A stretch of DNA of 35,826 nucleotides from UMGS1889 sp900556055 (GCA_902463265.1 CABQEV010000021.1:1-35826); one strand, 5' to 3'; shown: positions 1-8,128, counted from the stretch's first letter. Translations and numbers: made by a program. The notes: generated by a model from the sequence alone, not told the origin.

Positions 1-464
1 CCCTTTTTTGCAGGGTCAACGCCGTACATATCTGTGTTCCAGTGACAGATGCTGTCAGTCTTTGCGATCTGCCTTGCGGTAACGTCAGTTCCCTTTATCG
101 GCGTATTGCGGTGAACTGCCTGCCTCGGGATACCCCTCATTATGTGTATACCGAATTTCAGACCGAGCGAATGTACATATTCCGCAAGCGGTGCGAAGCC
201 CTTTCCTCCCGCAGATGACGGGAAACGCTCCTCCGAGGGGATAAGCCGTGAATATTCGTCCATGCAAAGCTCCGTGAACGGCTGATATTCATGGTTCTTT
301 GCTGTCGGATTGCTCCACTGTATATCCACAACGATATACTCCCAGCCGTGCTTTTTCAGGTTTTTCGCCATATAATCGGCATTTGCCCTTACGATATCCT
401 CAGTTACAGCTGCGCCGTAGCAGTCCCAGCTGTTCCAGCCCATAGGCGGTGTTTTTGCGACCAT
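1..464 (-). CDS. GH27-type alpha-galactosidase-like glycoside hydrolase, N-terminal part (cut by window start)
   Basis: The 154 visible residues open with TPPMGWNSWDCYG (residues 5-17), the hallmark N-terminus of the glycoside hydrolase 27 TIM barrel, followed by YIVVDIQW (43-50) at the second beta strand and a KFGIHIMRGIPRQAV stretch that takes the place of the usual 'KFGIYSD' strand. Enzymes of this family remove terminal alpha-linked galactose or related sugars. The catalytic aspartates lie beyond the window, so substrate is not known. I chose the ATG at 464 because AGGA lies 9 nt upstream of it; the in-frame ATG at 473 touches that Shine-Dalgarno and would leave no spacing. No signal peptide is seen, which suggests a cytoplasmic enzyme acting on imported oligosaccharides. 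It is divergent from the ABC exporter operon and has its own promoter. Confidence 0.85.
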   Translation of the reverse strand, partial: MVAKTPPMGWNSWDCYGAAVTEDIVRANADYMAKNLKKHGWEYIVVDIQWSNPTAKNHEYQPFTELCMDEYSRLIPSEERFPSSAGGKGFAPLAEYVHSLGLKFGIHIMRGIPRQAVHRNTPIKGTDVTARQIAKTDSICHWNTDMYGVDPAKK

Positions 465-503
465 TTGGATCATTCCTTCCGAATTGATTTTCTGTATACT
501 ATT

Positions 504-532
504 ATTATAATGTATTGCGGGAAATGTGTCAA
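504..532 (-). promoter_or_regulatory. Consensus sigma-A promoter of the GH27-type gene
   Basis: On the minus strand TTGACA (527-532) and TATAAT (504-509) are both perfect and separated by 17 bp. The start codon lies about 40 nt downstream. No obvious operator dyad overlaps it. Confidence 0.85.
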
Positions 533-624
533 CGGAATCGGCATATTTCTGCATTTTTGGCAAATTGACATATTAAACGTTTGAAATATCCGATATTTTT
601 GTGATGCAAATTCACAAAGCCCCC

Positions 625-652
625 TTGCTTTTTATTTAATTTTATGTATAAT
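625..652 (+). promoter_or_regulatory. Putative promoter of the ABC exporter operon
   Basis: A perfect TATAAT (647-652) is preceded by a weak -35, TTGCTT (625-630), with a 16-bp spacer. It lies about 90 nt upstream of the first ABC gene, leaving a short AT-rich leader. The weak -35 suggests help from an activator or low basal expression. Confidence 0.55.
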
Positions 653-742
653 ATCATTACTGCATCGGAAAGAGTGACAAAAAAATTGTATAAATCTATT
701 TTTTGCATAAAATTACAATAGATATGCAAGGGGGAAAACGCC

Positions 743-2482
743 ATGTTTCAGATAAGATGGATATGGGAAAATCTGAAGGGATACCGAAAGATATACATTA
801 CTGCGCTCTGCCTTACGGTCATTACGCAGAGTATGTACATAATCAGCCCGAAGCTCGGTCAATCCGTCGTTGACAACTATATTTACGGCGAAAATGCGGC
901 GGCAAATCTGGCAAATAACCGCCGTGGACTATACCTTCTGCTGGGCGGAATGATACTCTTCACGCTCATCAGGACCACTCTTCAGTACACCGCAAACTAC
1001 TGCTATGAAAAGTCGTCCCAGGGACTTATCTATCGTGTAAGAACCTATCTTTTTGACAATGTTCAGAAGCAGGACGCACGCTTCTTTGACGCAAACCGCA
1101 CGGGCGACATCATGACCCGTCTGAGCGGCGACCTTGACATGGTGCGGCACTCGGTTGCATGGGTGCTGAAATCACTTCTGGAAGCGCTTGTGCTTTTCTT
1201 CTCGACTATAATTTTCTTCTTCACGATAGATGCGCTCATGGCAGTCTGCATAATCTCGCTCACGCCTATCATCTTTATCGTTTCGGCGATACTCAATAAA
1301 AAGGTAGGTCCTCTCTATCAGGATCTGCGTGACAGGCTTTCGGGAATGAACACTGCCGCAGAGGAAAATATCTCGGGAAACCGTGTAATAAAGGCATTTG
1401 CCCGTGAGGAATATGAAAAAGAGCGTTTTGACAAATTCAATGAGGATTACTCCCGTGCGAACAAGAATGCATCGCTCATGTGGCTGAATTTCTACCCCGC
1501 TATCGAAGGCACTGCGCAGGCACTTGCCATAGTTCAGCTTCTCGCAGGCGGACTTTTCGTTATTTCCGGACGCATCACTCTCGGCGAATACACCGCTTTT
1601 TCCTCGCTGATATGGACAGTTTCCAACCCTATGCGCACCATTGGAAACCTCGTGAACGACCTCCAGCGATTTATGGCATCGGCAAACAAGGTGATAGAAT
1701 TTTACTATTCACGTTCGACTATCGTTGACCGTCCCGATGCGATAGACTGCCCCGAGCGTTTCAAGGGTGATATCGAATTTAAGAATGTATCGTTCAAATA
1801 CGGAAACACCGAGGTCCTGCATGACATCAGCTTCAGGATAAACGCAGGCGAAACGGTTGCGATAATGGGCGGAACAGGCTCGGGAAAGACATCTCTCGTA
1901 AGCCTTATCCCCCGCATCTACGACGTTTCCGCAGGAAAGGTGCTTGTTGACGGAAATGATGTGCATATGCTGAAGCTCAATCAGCTGAGAGGCAACATCG
2001 GCACGGCGACTCAGGACGTTCTGCTTTATTCGGACACGATCGACGGAAACATAGCTTTCGGCGATACATCAATGTCAGCGGAAGATGTCAAGAAAAATGC
2101 ACATCTCGCAGCCGCTGACGGATTTATCGAGAAAATGCCCGAGAAATACGACACCATCATCGGCGAAAGGGGCGTTGGACTGTCGGGCGGTCAGAAGCAG
2201 AGAATTGCGCTGGCAAGGGCGCTCGCAGTACGTCCGTCTATACTTATTCTCGATGACACGACATCGGCTGTCGATATGGAAACGGAGAAATTCATTCAGA
2301 ACAGCCTGAAAAATCTTGATTTCCCATGCACGAAGATAATCATTGCGCAGAGAATATCCTCATCGGAAAATGCGGACAAGATAATCGTCCTGAAGGACGG
2401 AAAGATCGAAGATATCGGCACTCACAAGGAGCTTATAGAGCGTGAGGGCTATTACCGTGAGATATACGAATTACAGCACTAA
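743..2482 (+). CDS. Heterodimeric ABC exporter, subunit with the degenerate ATP site (permease-ATPase fusion)
   Basis: A 579-residue half transporter. An N-terminal six-helix exporter membrane domain (about 1-310) is followed by a nucleotide-binding domain. Walker A is GGTGSGKT (376-383) and the signature is an intact LSGGQKQR. The residue after the Walker B aspartate is Asp505 instead of the catalytic Glu, and the switch-loop position is Gln536 (IIIAQRISS) instead of His. These substitutions mark the non-catalytic partner of heterodimers such as TM287/288, BmrCD and LmrCD. It sits 13 bp before its partner, so the two are one operon. AGGGGG (729-734) gives a good ribosome binding site for the ATG. 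Likely cargo is a drug, lipid or peptide; the sequence does not say which. Confidence 0.9.
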   Translation: MFQIRWIWENLKGYRKIYITALCLTVITQSMYIISPKLGQSVVDNYIYGENAAANLANNRRGLYLLLGGMILFTLIRTTLQYTANYCYEKSSQGLIYRVRTYLFDNVQKQDARFFDANRTGDIMTRLSGDLDMVRHSVAWVLKSLLEALVLFFSTIIFFFTIDALMAVCIISLTPIIFIVSAILNKKVGPLYQDLRDRLSGMNTAAEENISGNRVIKAFAREEYEKERFDKFNEDYSRANKNASLMWLNFYPAIEGTAQALAIVQLLAGGLFVISGRITLGEYTAFSSLIWTVSNPMRTIGNLVNDLQRFMASANKVIEFYYSRSTIVDRPDAIDCPERFKGDIEFKNVSFKYGNTEVLHDISFRINAGETVAIMGGTGSGKTSLVSLIPRIYDVSAGKVLVDGNDVHMLKLNQLRGNIGTATQDVLLYSDTIDGNIAFGDTSMSAEDVKKNAHLAAADGFIEKMPEKYDTIIGERGVGLSGGQKQRIALARALAVRPSILILDDTTSAVDMETEKFIQNSLKNLDFPCTKIIIAQRISSSENADKIIVLKDGKIEDIGTHKELIEREGYYREIYELQH

Positions 2483-2495
2483 GGGGGCGATATAA

Positions 2496-4301
2496 ATGGA
2501 ACAGACCAAGGAACAGACCGCTGCAAAAAAGCCGCAGAGAAACAAATACGACATTGATGAATCACTTGAAACGCCATTCGACTTCCGCCACTTCAGGCGT
2601 GCGCTCGTCTACGTCGGCAAATACAAGGGCAAGATGATATTTGCGCTCGTTCTCAGTGCGATAGCCGCAGTTACGGCACTTCTCTCCCCTGTCATCACGC
2701 AGTATGCACTGGATAACACGATACCTGCGGGCAACAAGCATCAGCTTTTTGTCCTGGCGGCACTGCTGGCACTGACTATCGCTGTCAGCGTGGGATTTTC
2801 GACGGTGCGTTCAAGGATAATGACCAAGGTCGGACAGGACATCGTGTTCGATATGCGAAAGGATCTTTTTGCGCATCTCCAGGAGCTGCCCTTTGAATAT
2901 TACGACAGCCGCCCGCACGGAAAGATACTCGCAAGGGTCATAAACTACGTAAACAGCGTATCCGACCTGCTTTCAAACGGCATCATCACCTTTATCCTCG
3001 AAATATTCAACATCATTTTCATCACGATATTCATGTTTGCGATGAACAGACCGCTCGCATGGGTAATTCTCGCAGGCGTGCCGTTTTTCTTCCTTTTCAT
3101 CGGCATTATAAAGACACGTCAGAGAAAGGCATGGCAGGCGGTATCGAATAAAGGCTCGAACCTGAACGCTTACCTCCACGAGAGCATCGCAGGAGTGCGC
3201 ATCACGCAGCTTTTCGCCCGTGAGGAGGAAAATTCGGGCATTTTCGCAAAGCTTTCCGATGATTACAGAAAGCGCTGGATGAACGCTGTAAACACGTCCA
3301 ATCTGCTGTGGCCCGTGACTGACAACATTTCCACGGTGATCTCGGTATCAATCTATCTGGTGGGACTTATAATCCTCGGACCGCAGAATGTTACGCTGGG
3401 CGTTATCGTTGCCATGGGCAGCTATGCGGGACGTTTCTGGCAGCCTATAATGAATCTCGCAAACCTCTTCAACAATTTCATCAACACGGTAGCATATCTC
3501 GAAAGAATATTTGAAACTATGGACGAACCCGTTGACATCAAGGACGCTGACGATGCTTATGAAATGCCTGAAATAAAGGGCGATGTAACATTTAAGGACG
3601 TTACATTCTCCTACGACAACAGCGTGAATGTCCTCGAAAATTTTGATCTTGATGTAAAGGCGGGACAGAGCATTGCGCTTGTCGGTCCGACAGGTGCGGG
3701 AAAAACAACGGTCGTAAGCCTTATATCCAGATTTTACGACATTCAGAAGGGCAGGATATCCATTGACGGGAATGACATAAGCAAGGTCACACTTCATTCG
3801 CTCCGTTCGCAGATGGGCATAATGCTTCAGGACAGCTTCATATTCAGCGGAACTATCCGTGACAATATCCGCTACGGACGGCTTGATGCGACCGATGAGG
3901 AGATAGCGGAGGCGTGCAGGGTTGTCGGCGCAGACGAATTTATCCGCGAAATGCCGAAGGGATATGATACGGAGGTCAAGGAGCGTGGCTCAGTGCTTTC
4001 GCAGGGACAGAAGCAGCTGATAGCATTTGCGAGAACGATACTTGCCGACCCGAAGATACTTGTGCTTGACGAAGCGACATCATCGATCGACGCAAAGACG
4101 GAGAGGGGACTTCAGAGGGGCATAGACCATCTTCTGAGCGGCAGAACATCGTTTATCATAGCGCACAGACTATCCACGATAAAGAGCTGTGACAGGATAC
4201 TTTACATATCCGACAAGGGCATAGCGGAGTCGGGAACACATGATGAGCTGATGGCGAAGAAGGGGCTTTATTACAAGCTGTACACGGCACAGACAATTTG
4301 A
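2496..4301 (+). CDS. Heterodimeric ABC exporter, catalytic subunit (permease-ATPase fusion)
   Basis: A 601-residue half transporter with an extra ~25-residue charged N-terminus before the membrane domain. Walker A reads GPTGAGKTT, Walker B has the catalytic Glu526 (LDEATSSID) and the switch His557 is present (IIAHRLST). Its signature is altered to LSQGQ (501-505). This complements the upstream subunit exactly: the working ATP site is built from this Walker A/B and the partner's LSGGQ, while the second site is degenerate on both faces. AAGGGGG (2481-2487) overlaps the stop codon of the first gene and gives strong coupling. No clear rho-independent terminator follows; the folded repeat begins 2 bp after the stop. 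Confidence 0.9.
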   Translation: MEQTKEQTAAKKPQRNKYDIDESLETPFDFRHFRRALVYVGKYKGKMIFALVLSAIAAVTALLSPVITQYALDNTIPAGNKHQLFVLAALLALTIAVSVGFSTVRSRIMTKVGQDIVFDMRKDLFAHLQELPFEYYDSRPHGKILARVINYVNSVSDLLSNGIITFILEIFNIIFITIFMFAMNRPLAWVILAGVPFFFLFIGIIKTRQRKAWQAVSNKGSNLNAYLHESIAGVRITQLFAREEENSGIFAKLSDDYRKRWMNAVNTSNLLWPVTDNISTVISVSIYLVGLIILGPQNVTLGVIVAMGSYAGRFWQPIMNLANLFNNFINTVAYLERIFETMDEPVDIKDADDAYEMPEIKGDVTFKDVTFSYDNSVNVLENFDLDVKAGQSIALVGPTGAGKTTVVSLISRFYDIQKGRISIDGNDISKVTLHSLRSQMGIMLQDSFIFSGTIRDNIRYGRLDATDEEIAEACRVVGADEFIREMPKGYDTEVKERGSVLSQGQKQLIAFARTILADPKILVLDEATSSIDAKTERGLQRGIDHLLSGRTSFIIAHRLSTIKSCDRILYISDKGIAESGTHDELMAKKGLYYKLYTAQTI

Positions 4302-4303
4302 AG

Positions 4304-4692
4304 AACAGCACCCACAAACCCGCACCCAAACTAAAAAGCGTTGGGGTCCAGCCCTTTGGCTTTGGAAAGGGCTGGTCGCTCCCGCAGGAGCGAAACTCCG
4401 CAAGCCGCAAAGAAAAATTCGCTGACATAAAGAGAAGAAAAACTATCAGCCACAACACAGAACGCACAAAGCCGCAATCCAAAAAGCCGCATGCAGAAAA
4501 GAAACAGTAGAACCGCTATTCTACACAGCAAACCAAACAATTGGAAAGCATCTATCCTGCATGCGGCGTATTGACCGATAACATCGCCGAATGGCGATAA
4601 TGTATCGGTCAACCGCCGACAGGCGGCGGTAGGTCACTTGGCTGTCTGTATCCGCAGTTCAGGCTATTGCTTGGGCTGCGGCTTTTTAGTTT
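4304..4692 (+). repeat. Folded intergenic repeat, copy 1 (possible structured RNA or MITE-like element)
   Basis: The stretch 4304-4624 aligns over its full 321 bp with 35506-35826. It is packed with hairpins: a 10-bp stem 4348-4357/4366-4375; a 7-bp stem with CGCA loop 4376-4382/4387-4393; an 11-bp stem 4486-4496/4557-4567 enclosing 60 nt; a 10-bp stem 4571-4580/4603-4612 with an inner 6-bp stem 4583-4588/4593-4598; and a 5-bp stem 4613-4617/4622-4626. A 12-bp inverted repeat, AAACTAAAAAGC at 4328-4339 and its complement at 4681-4692, closes the whole. Strand of action is unknown; + is used only to match copy 2. Open frames inside it look spurious because they follow the hairpins and have no ribosome binding site. 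No transposase is present. Confidence 0.8.
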
Positions 4693-5125
4693 GCGTTAAT
4701 GCGGTTGTTAGGTGTAGTTTTTAGCATACTTTCTCAAGTTGACACCTCTTTAAGCTGTTGGGGTCAGTTTGTGGGGAACTCTGAAAAGAGGACACCTAAG
4801 GGGGCGGGGGGAAGAACAAACCCTCACCAAAGCGGGGACTTCCCCCCGCCCCCTCACGGTTTCCTCTCTTCACTCTCTTTCCCTTCACCCTCACCCCCTT
4901 TTCCCCGCTTTACATCTGAGTGCGTACTCGTTGTTTGTGGGCTTTTATGTTAGTTTGATTACTTGTGTGGCTCTTAACGTTCCATTTTGTTTGGGGCGGG
5001 AATTGAGTTCATCGCCCTTGTTTGCGGGGATCTAGTGGTTTCTGTTCGTTTTCGTCGTTTATGAGGATTTTAGAGTTATGTTTACCACCGCTTTTGTGAG
5101 GCAGAACAACTATCAATCGCCAAAT
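4693..5125. other. Gene-free spacer between the folded repeat and the exonuclease terminator
   Basis: Besides the GC-rich inverted repeat at 4799-4854 this stretch has C- and T-rich low-complexity sequence (about 4840-4915) and T/G-rich sequence to 5095. Short open frames cross it on both strands, but they have proline- and serine-rich low-complexity translations, no ribosome binding site and no recognisable domain, so I treat it as non-coding. It looks like a patchwork of repeats. Confidence 0.5.
4799..4854. repeat. Long GC-rich inverted repeat
   Basis: A perfect 15-bp inverted repeat of almost pure G/C, 4800-4814 against 4839-4853 and extended by an A-T pair at 4799/4854, encloses 24 nt. 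It is very G-rich on one strand and could form a stable hairpin, or possibly a G-quadruplex from its GGGGG and GGGGGG runs. No T-tract follows on either strand, so it is not a standard terminator. A weaker flanking inverted repeat (CCTCTTT near 4745 and AAAGAGG near 4785) lies just upstream. Confidence 0.7.
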
Positions 5126-5127
5126 AA

Positions 5128-5159
5128 AAAAGGCTTCCGATCCTGCTCGGAAGCCTTTT
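5128..5159 (-). terminator. Rho-independent terminator of the exonuclease operon
   Basis: A 13-bp perfect stem (5128-5140/5147-5159) with a 6-nt loop is followed on the minus strand by a T-tract from the A-run at 5125-5130. The exonuclease TAA stop (5158-5160) lies in the stem. With T-rich sequence on the other side too, it could work in both directions. Confidence 0.9.
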
Positions 5160-5817
5160 ATCTTTTTCTCGTTTTTATGCGTATCATGTCCGACAGCTTT
5201 ACGCCGCCCATATCTTTGGAATTGAACGTCACTCTCGACTTCGATCTCAGCTCGTCCATACGGCGGCTGTCGCTCAGCATCGCAAGTATCCGTCCCGTAT
5301 TCTCTGCGTCTGCAAGTGCCGAATGCTCCGTGCCTTTGAACGTTATCTGAAGGATATTGAGTGCTGTTGTGAGATTCGCAGGTCTTGAAAGCCCCATCGT
5401 TCTCGAATATATCCTCTGAAGATCTATCCATCTGCCAAACACGCTGTTTGCTTTGTCAGCACAGCCCTTGAAATCGGACTCACGCATCATCTGAAGCTGA
5501 TCGCTGTTGCTCCAGCTGTATGTTGTGACCTTCCTGCCGTTTATCCACTCCGCAAAGCTGTCCAGCGCTCCTTCAAGGTCTGCGCTGTCCTTTACGTCGT
5601 CGTAGGTAATGCCCGTCAGCTTCGTGATCTCAGGCTCTATATGGTCGGAATATGTCGGTTTTACATATGTACGGAACCGCTCTGCGGTCTCATTGTCATC
5701 GCCCAATATAACGGCGGCAAGCTCGATTATCTCGTAGCTTATCGGGTGCGGAGCTCCGTCAGGAAATCTGACAGGGTTGAACTCCAGATCTATAACCAGC
5801 TTTGCGCTGTCACGCAT
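5158..5817 (-). CDS. DEDDh-family 3'-5' exonuclease (DnaQ/KapD-like)
   Basis: A 219-residue single-domain exonuclease. Exo I is IDLEF with metal ligands Asp10 and Glu12. Exo II surrounds the SNSDQLQ stretch. Exo III is HSALADAENT, which has the His-x4-Asp arrangement of the DEDDh class. The fold is that of the DNA polymerase III epsilon subunit, and of small RNases and nucleases such as KapD and RNase T; which nucleic acid it trims cannot be told. The ATG at 5817 is chosen because AAGGA lies 9 nt upstream; the TTG at 5826 directly follows that site. It lies 31 nt after the Enzyme I-like gene in the same direction and ends in the shared terminator. Confidence 0.85.
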   Translation of the reverse strand: MRDSAKLVIDLEFNPVRFPDGAPHPISYEIIELAAVILGDDNETAERFRTYVKPTYSDHIEPEITKLTGITYDDVKDSADLEGALDSFAEWINGRKVTTYSWSNSDQLQMMRESDFKGCADKANSVFGRWIDLQRIYSRTMGLSRPANLTTALNILQITFKGTEHSALADAENTGRILAMLSDSRRMDELRSKSRVTFNSKDMGGVKLSDMIRIKTRKR

Positions 5818-5848
5818 TTTTATCAATCCTTTTGATATCTGAACATTT

Positions 5849-6631
5849 TCAGCCGACTCTTACACCCTCCGGAACGGCGAGGCGGTTTACGCTGTGTATA
5901 TTCTCTATCCTGTAATTCATTCGGTGTTTTGTGGATTCATCGGGGTCTACGTAAACCGTTCCCGTAAATCCGTCTATCACGGCAGACTGACCGTCATTTT
6001 CTTTTTTGGGCATTTTGCCAGATGTGATGACGGACGGCAGCTGCATATTCCTAGAAAGTATCGACGCATGCGATGTCGATGATCCTTCTGCCGACAAAAA
6101 GCCAAGCGCACCGTTCATTCCAAGCTCGATAACTTCACTCGGGAAAAACTCGTCAGCGACCATGATAGAGGGCTTTTCGGGACATTCGACCTTGTCGCTC
6201 ACACCTGAAAGTATCCTTATCACTCTGTCGGAAACGTCCTTTATATCCGCCGCTCTTCCCTGCATATAGGGGTCATCTATCATTCGCAGCATATTCGCAA
6301 AATTCTCGCAGGTGACCTTTACGGAATATTCTGCGTTCATGTCGAAGCTTCTTATCATTGCGATCGCCGAATCAACGTAATCTCTGTCGGAGAGGAGCAT
6401 AAGATGTATGCGGAAGATGGCAGCGTCCTCCCTGCCGACCTTTCCCTCCGCTCTGGTGCAGAGCCTTTCGAGCTGTGCGGCAGCGGCATCTCTTGCCTGG
6501 CGGAACCGCTCCGCTTCGGCTTCGGTGTCATCAACTCTGCGGAGAGAGGGTGTGACAGCCTTTCTTTTGAAAAATGACAAATTGCCCATGGCTATACCGC
6601 CCGACAGGCTTTTTCCATGCATTGTGATCAT
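5849..6631 (-). CDS. Stand-alone Enzyme I N-terminal domain (PEP-utilising phosphohistidine domain only)
   Basis: The 260-residue product matches only the N-terminal half of phosphotransferase-system Enzyme I. It opens with a GKSLSGGIAMG strand, has a helical stretch about 35-140 where HPr docks in Enzyme I, and a swivelling phosphohistidine domain with GSSTSHASILSR. The active His is residue 188, one position from His189 of E. coli Enzyme I. The PEP-binding TIM barrel (about 300 residues) is missing and not found in any downstream frame; the exonuclease starts 31 nt later. A domain cut at its natural boundary could exchange phosphate with HPr-like carriers but not take it from PEP. ATG 6631 has GGGAGG 13 nt upstream; the TTG at 6655 is less likely. 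It may be a stable remnant. Confidence 0.75.
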   Translation of the reverse strand: MITMHGKSLSGGIAMGNLSFFKRKAVTPSLRRVDDTEAEAERFRQARDAAAAQLERLCTRAEGKVGREDAAIFRIHLMLLSDRDYVDSAIAMIRSFDMNAEYSVKVTCENFANMLRMIDDPYMQGRAADIKDVSDRVIRILSGVSDKVECPEKPSIMVADEFFPSEVIELGMNGALGFLSAEGSSTSHASILSRNMQLPSVITSGKMPKKENDGQSAVIDGFTGTVYVDPDESTKHRMNYRIENIHSVNRLAVPEGVRVG

Positions 6632-6683
6632 AGCAGCCGACACCTCCCATCTCAAATATAGCTGCAGATTATTCTTCTATCAT

Positions 6684-6712
6684 ATAATAACATATTTTCT
6701 TCTTAAAGTCAA
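6684..6712 (-). promoter_or_regulatory. Promoter of the Enzyme I-like/exonuclease operon
   Basis: TTGACT (6707-6712) and TATTAT (6684-6689) on the minus strand with a 17-bp spacer, about 50 nt before the start codon. Each hexamer differs from consensus at one position. Confidence 0.7.
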
Positions 6713-6958
6713 GTAGTTATCAAGCATTTTCACACAAATTTCACCTTAAACGGTTTCGATATTTGTACGAAATGTATAATTGTGTCCGATTCTTGTTATC
6801 TGAATATCTAATTAAACAAATTCTTTTCACACTGTCACTATATATATGGTACTTATTTTCCATGTACATCGGAAGATGATTTAAAATATACACATATTGA
6901 TGTTGAAAAGTTTGTTAAAAATGACGAAGAAAAATTTAAGAAAAATCGTAAAAACCAC
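6713..6958. other. AT-rich divergent spacer between the exonuclease and heat-shock operons
   Basis: No gene, strong hairpin or known riboswitch is visible. A small dyad, TTTCG and CGAAA around 6756-6773, is the only structure noticed. No CtsR-type repeat was seen. Confidence 0.5.
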
Positions 6959-6986
6959 TTGACAATTGAAAATAAGTGAGTATAAT
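6959..6986 (+). promoter_or_regulatory. Sigma-A promoter of the hrcA-grpE-dnaK-dnaJ operon
   Basis: Perfect TTGACA (6959-6964) and TATAAT (6981-6986) with a 16-bp spacer. The CIRCE operator begins 5 bp after the -10 and so covers the expected transcription start. Confidence 0.9.
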
Positions 6987-6991
6987 AGTAT

Positions 6992-7018
6992 TTAGCACTC
7001 GGAGATATGGAGTGCTAA
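6992..7018 (+). promoter_or_regulatory. CIRCE operator (HrcA binding site)
   Basis: TTAGCACTC, a 9-bp spacer, then GAGTGCTAA: a perfect match to the canonical 9-9-9 CIRCE element. HrcA dimers bind it and block transcription when chaperone capacity (GroEL-dependent HrcA folding in studied species) is sufficient. It lies at the start of the leader, so it would also be present in the mRNA 5' end. Confidence 0.97.
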
Positions 7019-7080
7019 CACACAGACATCAAGAGTGATAGCAAACAGAAATCGCAAGTGAAAAGAAAGGCGGTGTAAAG

Positions 7081-8106
7081 GTGCTGGACGACAGAAAGCT
7101 TAAGATCCTTGCGGCAGTCGTTGATGAATATATACTGACAGGCGAACCGGTAGGCTCAAAGGCAGTACAGGCAAGGGCAAATCTTAATGTTTCGGCAGCG
7201 ACGATCAGAAATGATATGGCGATGCTCGAACAGCTGGGACATCTCGAACAGCCACATACATCGGCGGGAAGGATACCAACATTCAGCGGTTTCAGACTTT
7301 ATATAGAAAAGCTGATGCCCGAAAGAAGGCTGACGGGCGAGGAAAAAAAGATCCTCGACAGCTACCTTGATGTGGACGTACCCACGGAGGACGCTCTTAT
7401 AGAAAGTGCCACAAAGGCGCTGGCAGACCTTACCCAATGTGCGGCGGTCGTTCAGAACATATCCCCGAAGTTCTCCGTTATAACGAAAACGGAGGTCATT
7501 CCGACGGGAAAAAGAATGTACGTCCTGCTTATGGTGACATCTGCGGGAAACATTCAGAACAAGATATGCAGACTGGAATTTGATCTTACTGCGGATCAGC
7601 TTGAATTCTTCTCGAGGTTCATGGCGGAAAACCTTGAAGGCGTTTCCATTGAGGATCTTTCCGATGAGATGATCGACAAGCTTACCGAGGCACTTGGTGC
7701 TTACATGGTCACGCTTACTCCCCTTATGAAAGGCTTCTACGAGCTTGCCAAGGGTCTGGGTGCGGACGATATAAAGGTAAGCGGCGAGAAAAACCTGCTG
7801 GCCTGCAAGGAAATGGATCAGAACCAGATAATAAGATTTCTCGAAAACAAAAACGAAGTAAGAGGTCTGCTGGACGAAAGCTTCAGCGGAATACAGGTCA
7901 AGTTCGGTGAGGACGGCTTCGTTATCAGCAATTCGAGCATGGTCATGTATCCTATCAAAAAGGGAAACAGGACCGCAGGTTCTCTGGGAGTTATCGGTCC
8001 CATGAGAATAAATTATTCCAAGATAATACCTTATATCGAATACTTCTCCGAGAAGATATCACAGCTTATTTCGGAAGAAGATGACAGCAAAGAAAAAAAG
8101 GACTGA
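7081..8106 (+). CDS. hrcA: Heat-inducible transcription repressor HrcA
   Basis: 341 residues, a normal HrcA length. The N-terminal winged-helix DNA-binding domain includes ILAAVVDEYILTGEPVGSKA (about 9-28) and the ATIRNDMAMLEQLGHLEQPH region, both near-canonical. The GAF-like and dimerisation regions follow. It represses its own operon through CIRCE. The GTG start has GGCGG 7 nt upstream and places the protein at the usual LDDRKLKIL N-terminus. It is the first gene of the operon, and its stop lies 22 bp before the grpE start. Confidence 0.97.
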   Translation: MLDDRKLKILAAVVDEYILTGEPVGSKAVQARANLNVSAATIRNDMAMLEQLGHLEQPHTSAGRIPTFSGFRLYIEKLMPERRLTGEEKKILDSYLDVDVPTEDALIESATKALADLTQCAAVVQNISPKFSVITKTEVIPTGKRMYVLLMVTSAGNIQNKICRLEFDLTADQLEFFSRFMAENLEGVSIEDLSDEMIDKLTEALGAYMVTLTPLMKGFYELAKGLGADDIKVSGEKNLLACKEMDQNQIIRFLENKNEVRGLLDESFSGIQVKFGEDGFVISNSSMVMYPIKKGNRTAGSLGVIGPMRINYSKIIPYIEYFSEKISQLISEEDDSKEKKD

Positions 8107-8128
8107 TGAAAGGAGAATCACACAGCAG

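Noticed and set aside
1..464. 60-codon open frame at 85-267 and + strand frame at 291-584 as genes
   Set aside because: Both are out-of-frame shadows of the GH27-type gene, which has a family signature, a ribosome binding site and a consensus promoter.
4156..4612. Overlapping open frames on both strands across the first folded repeat
   Set aside because: They follow the hairpins, recur in copy 2, have no ribosome binding site and have low-complexity translations. The nucleotide structure explains them better.
4699..5035. Two short + strand open frames beside the GC-rich inverted repeat
   Set aside because: Pro/Ser-rich low complexity from C/T-rich DNA, no start signal and no homology that I recognise.
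5849..6631. Frameshifted full-length Enzyme I
   Set aside because: No PEP-binding barrel residues appear in any frame downstream; the next gene starts 31 nt later.
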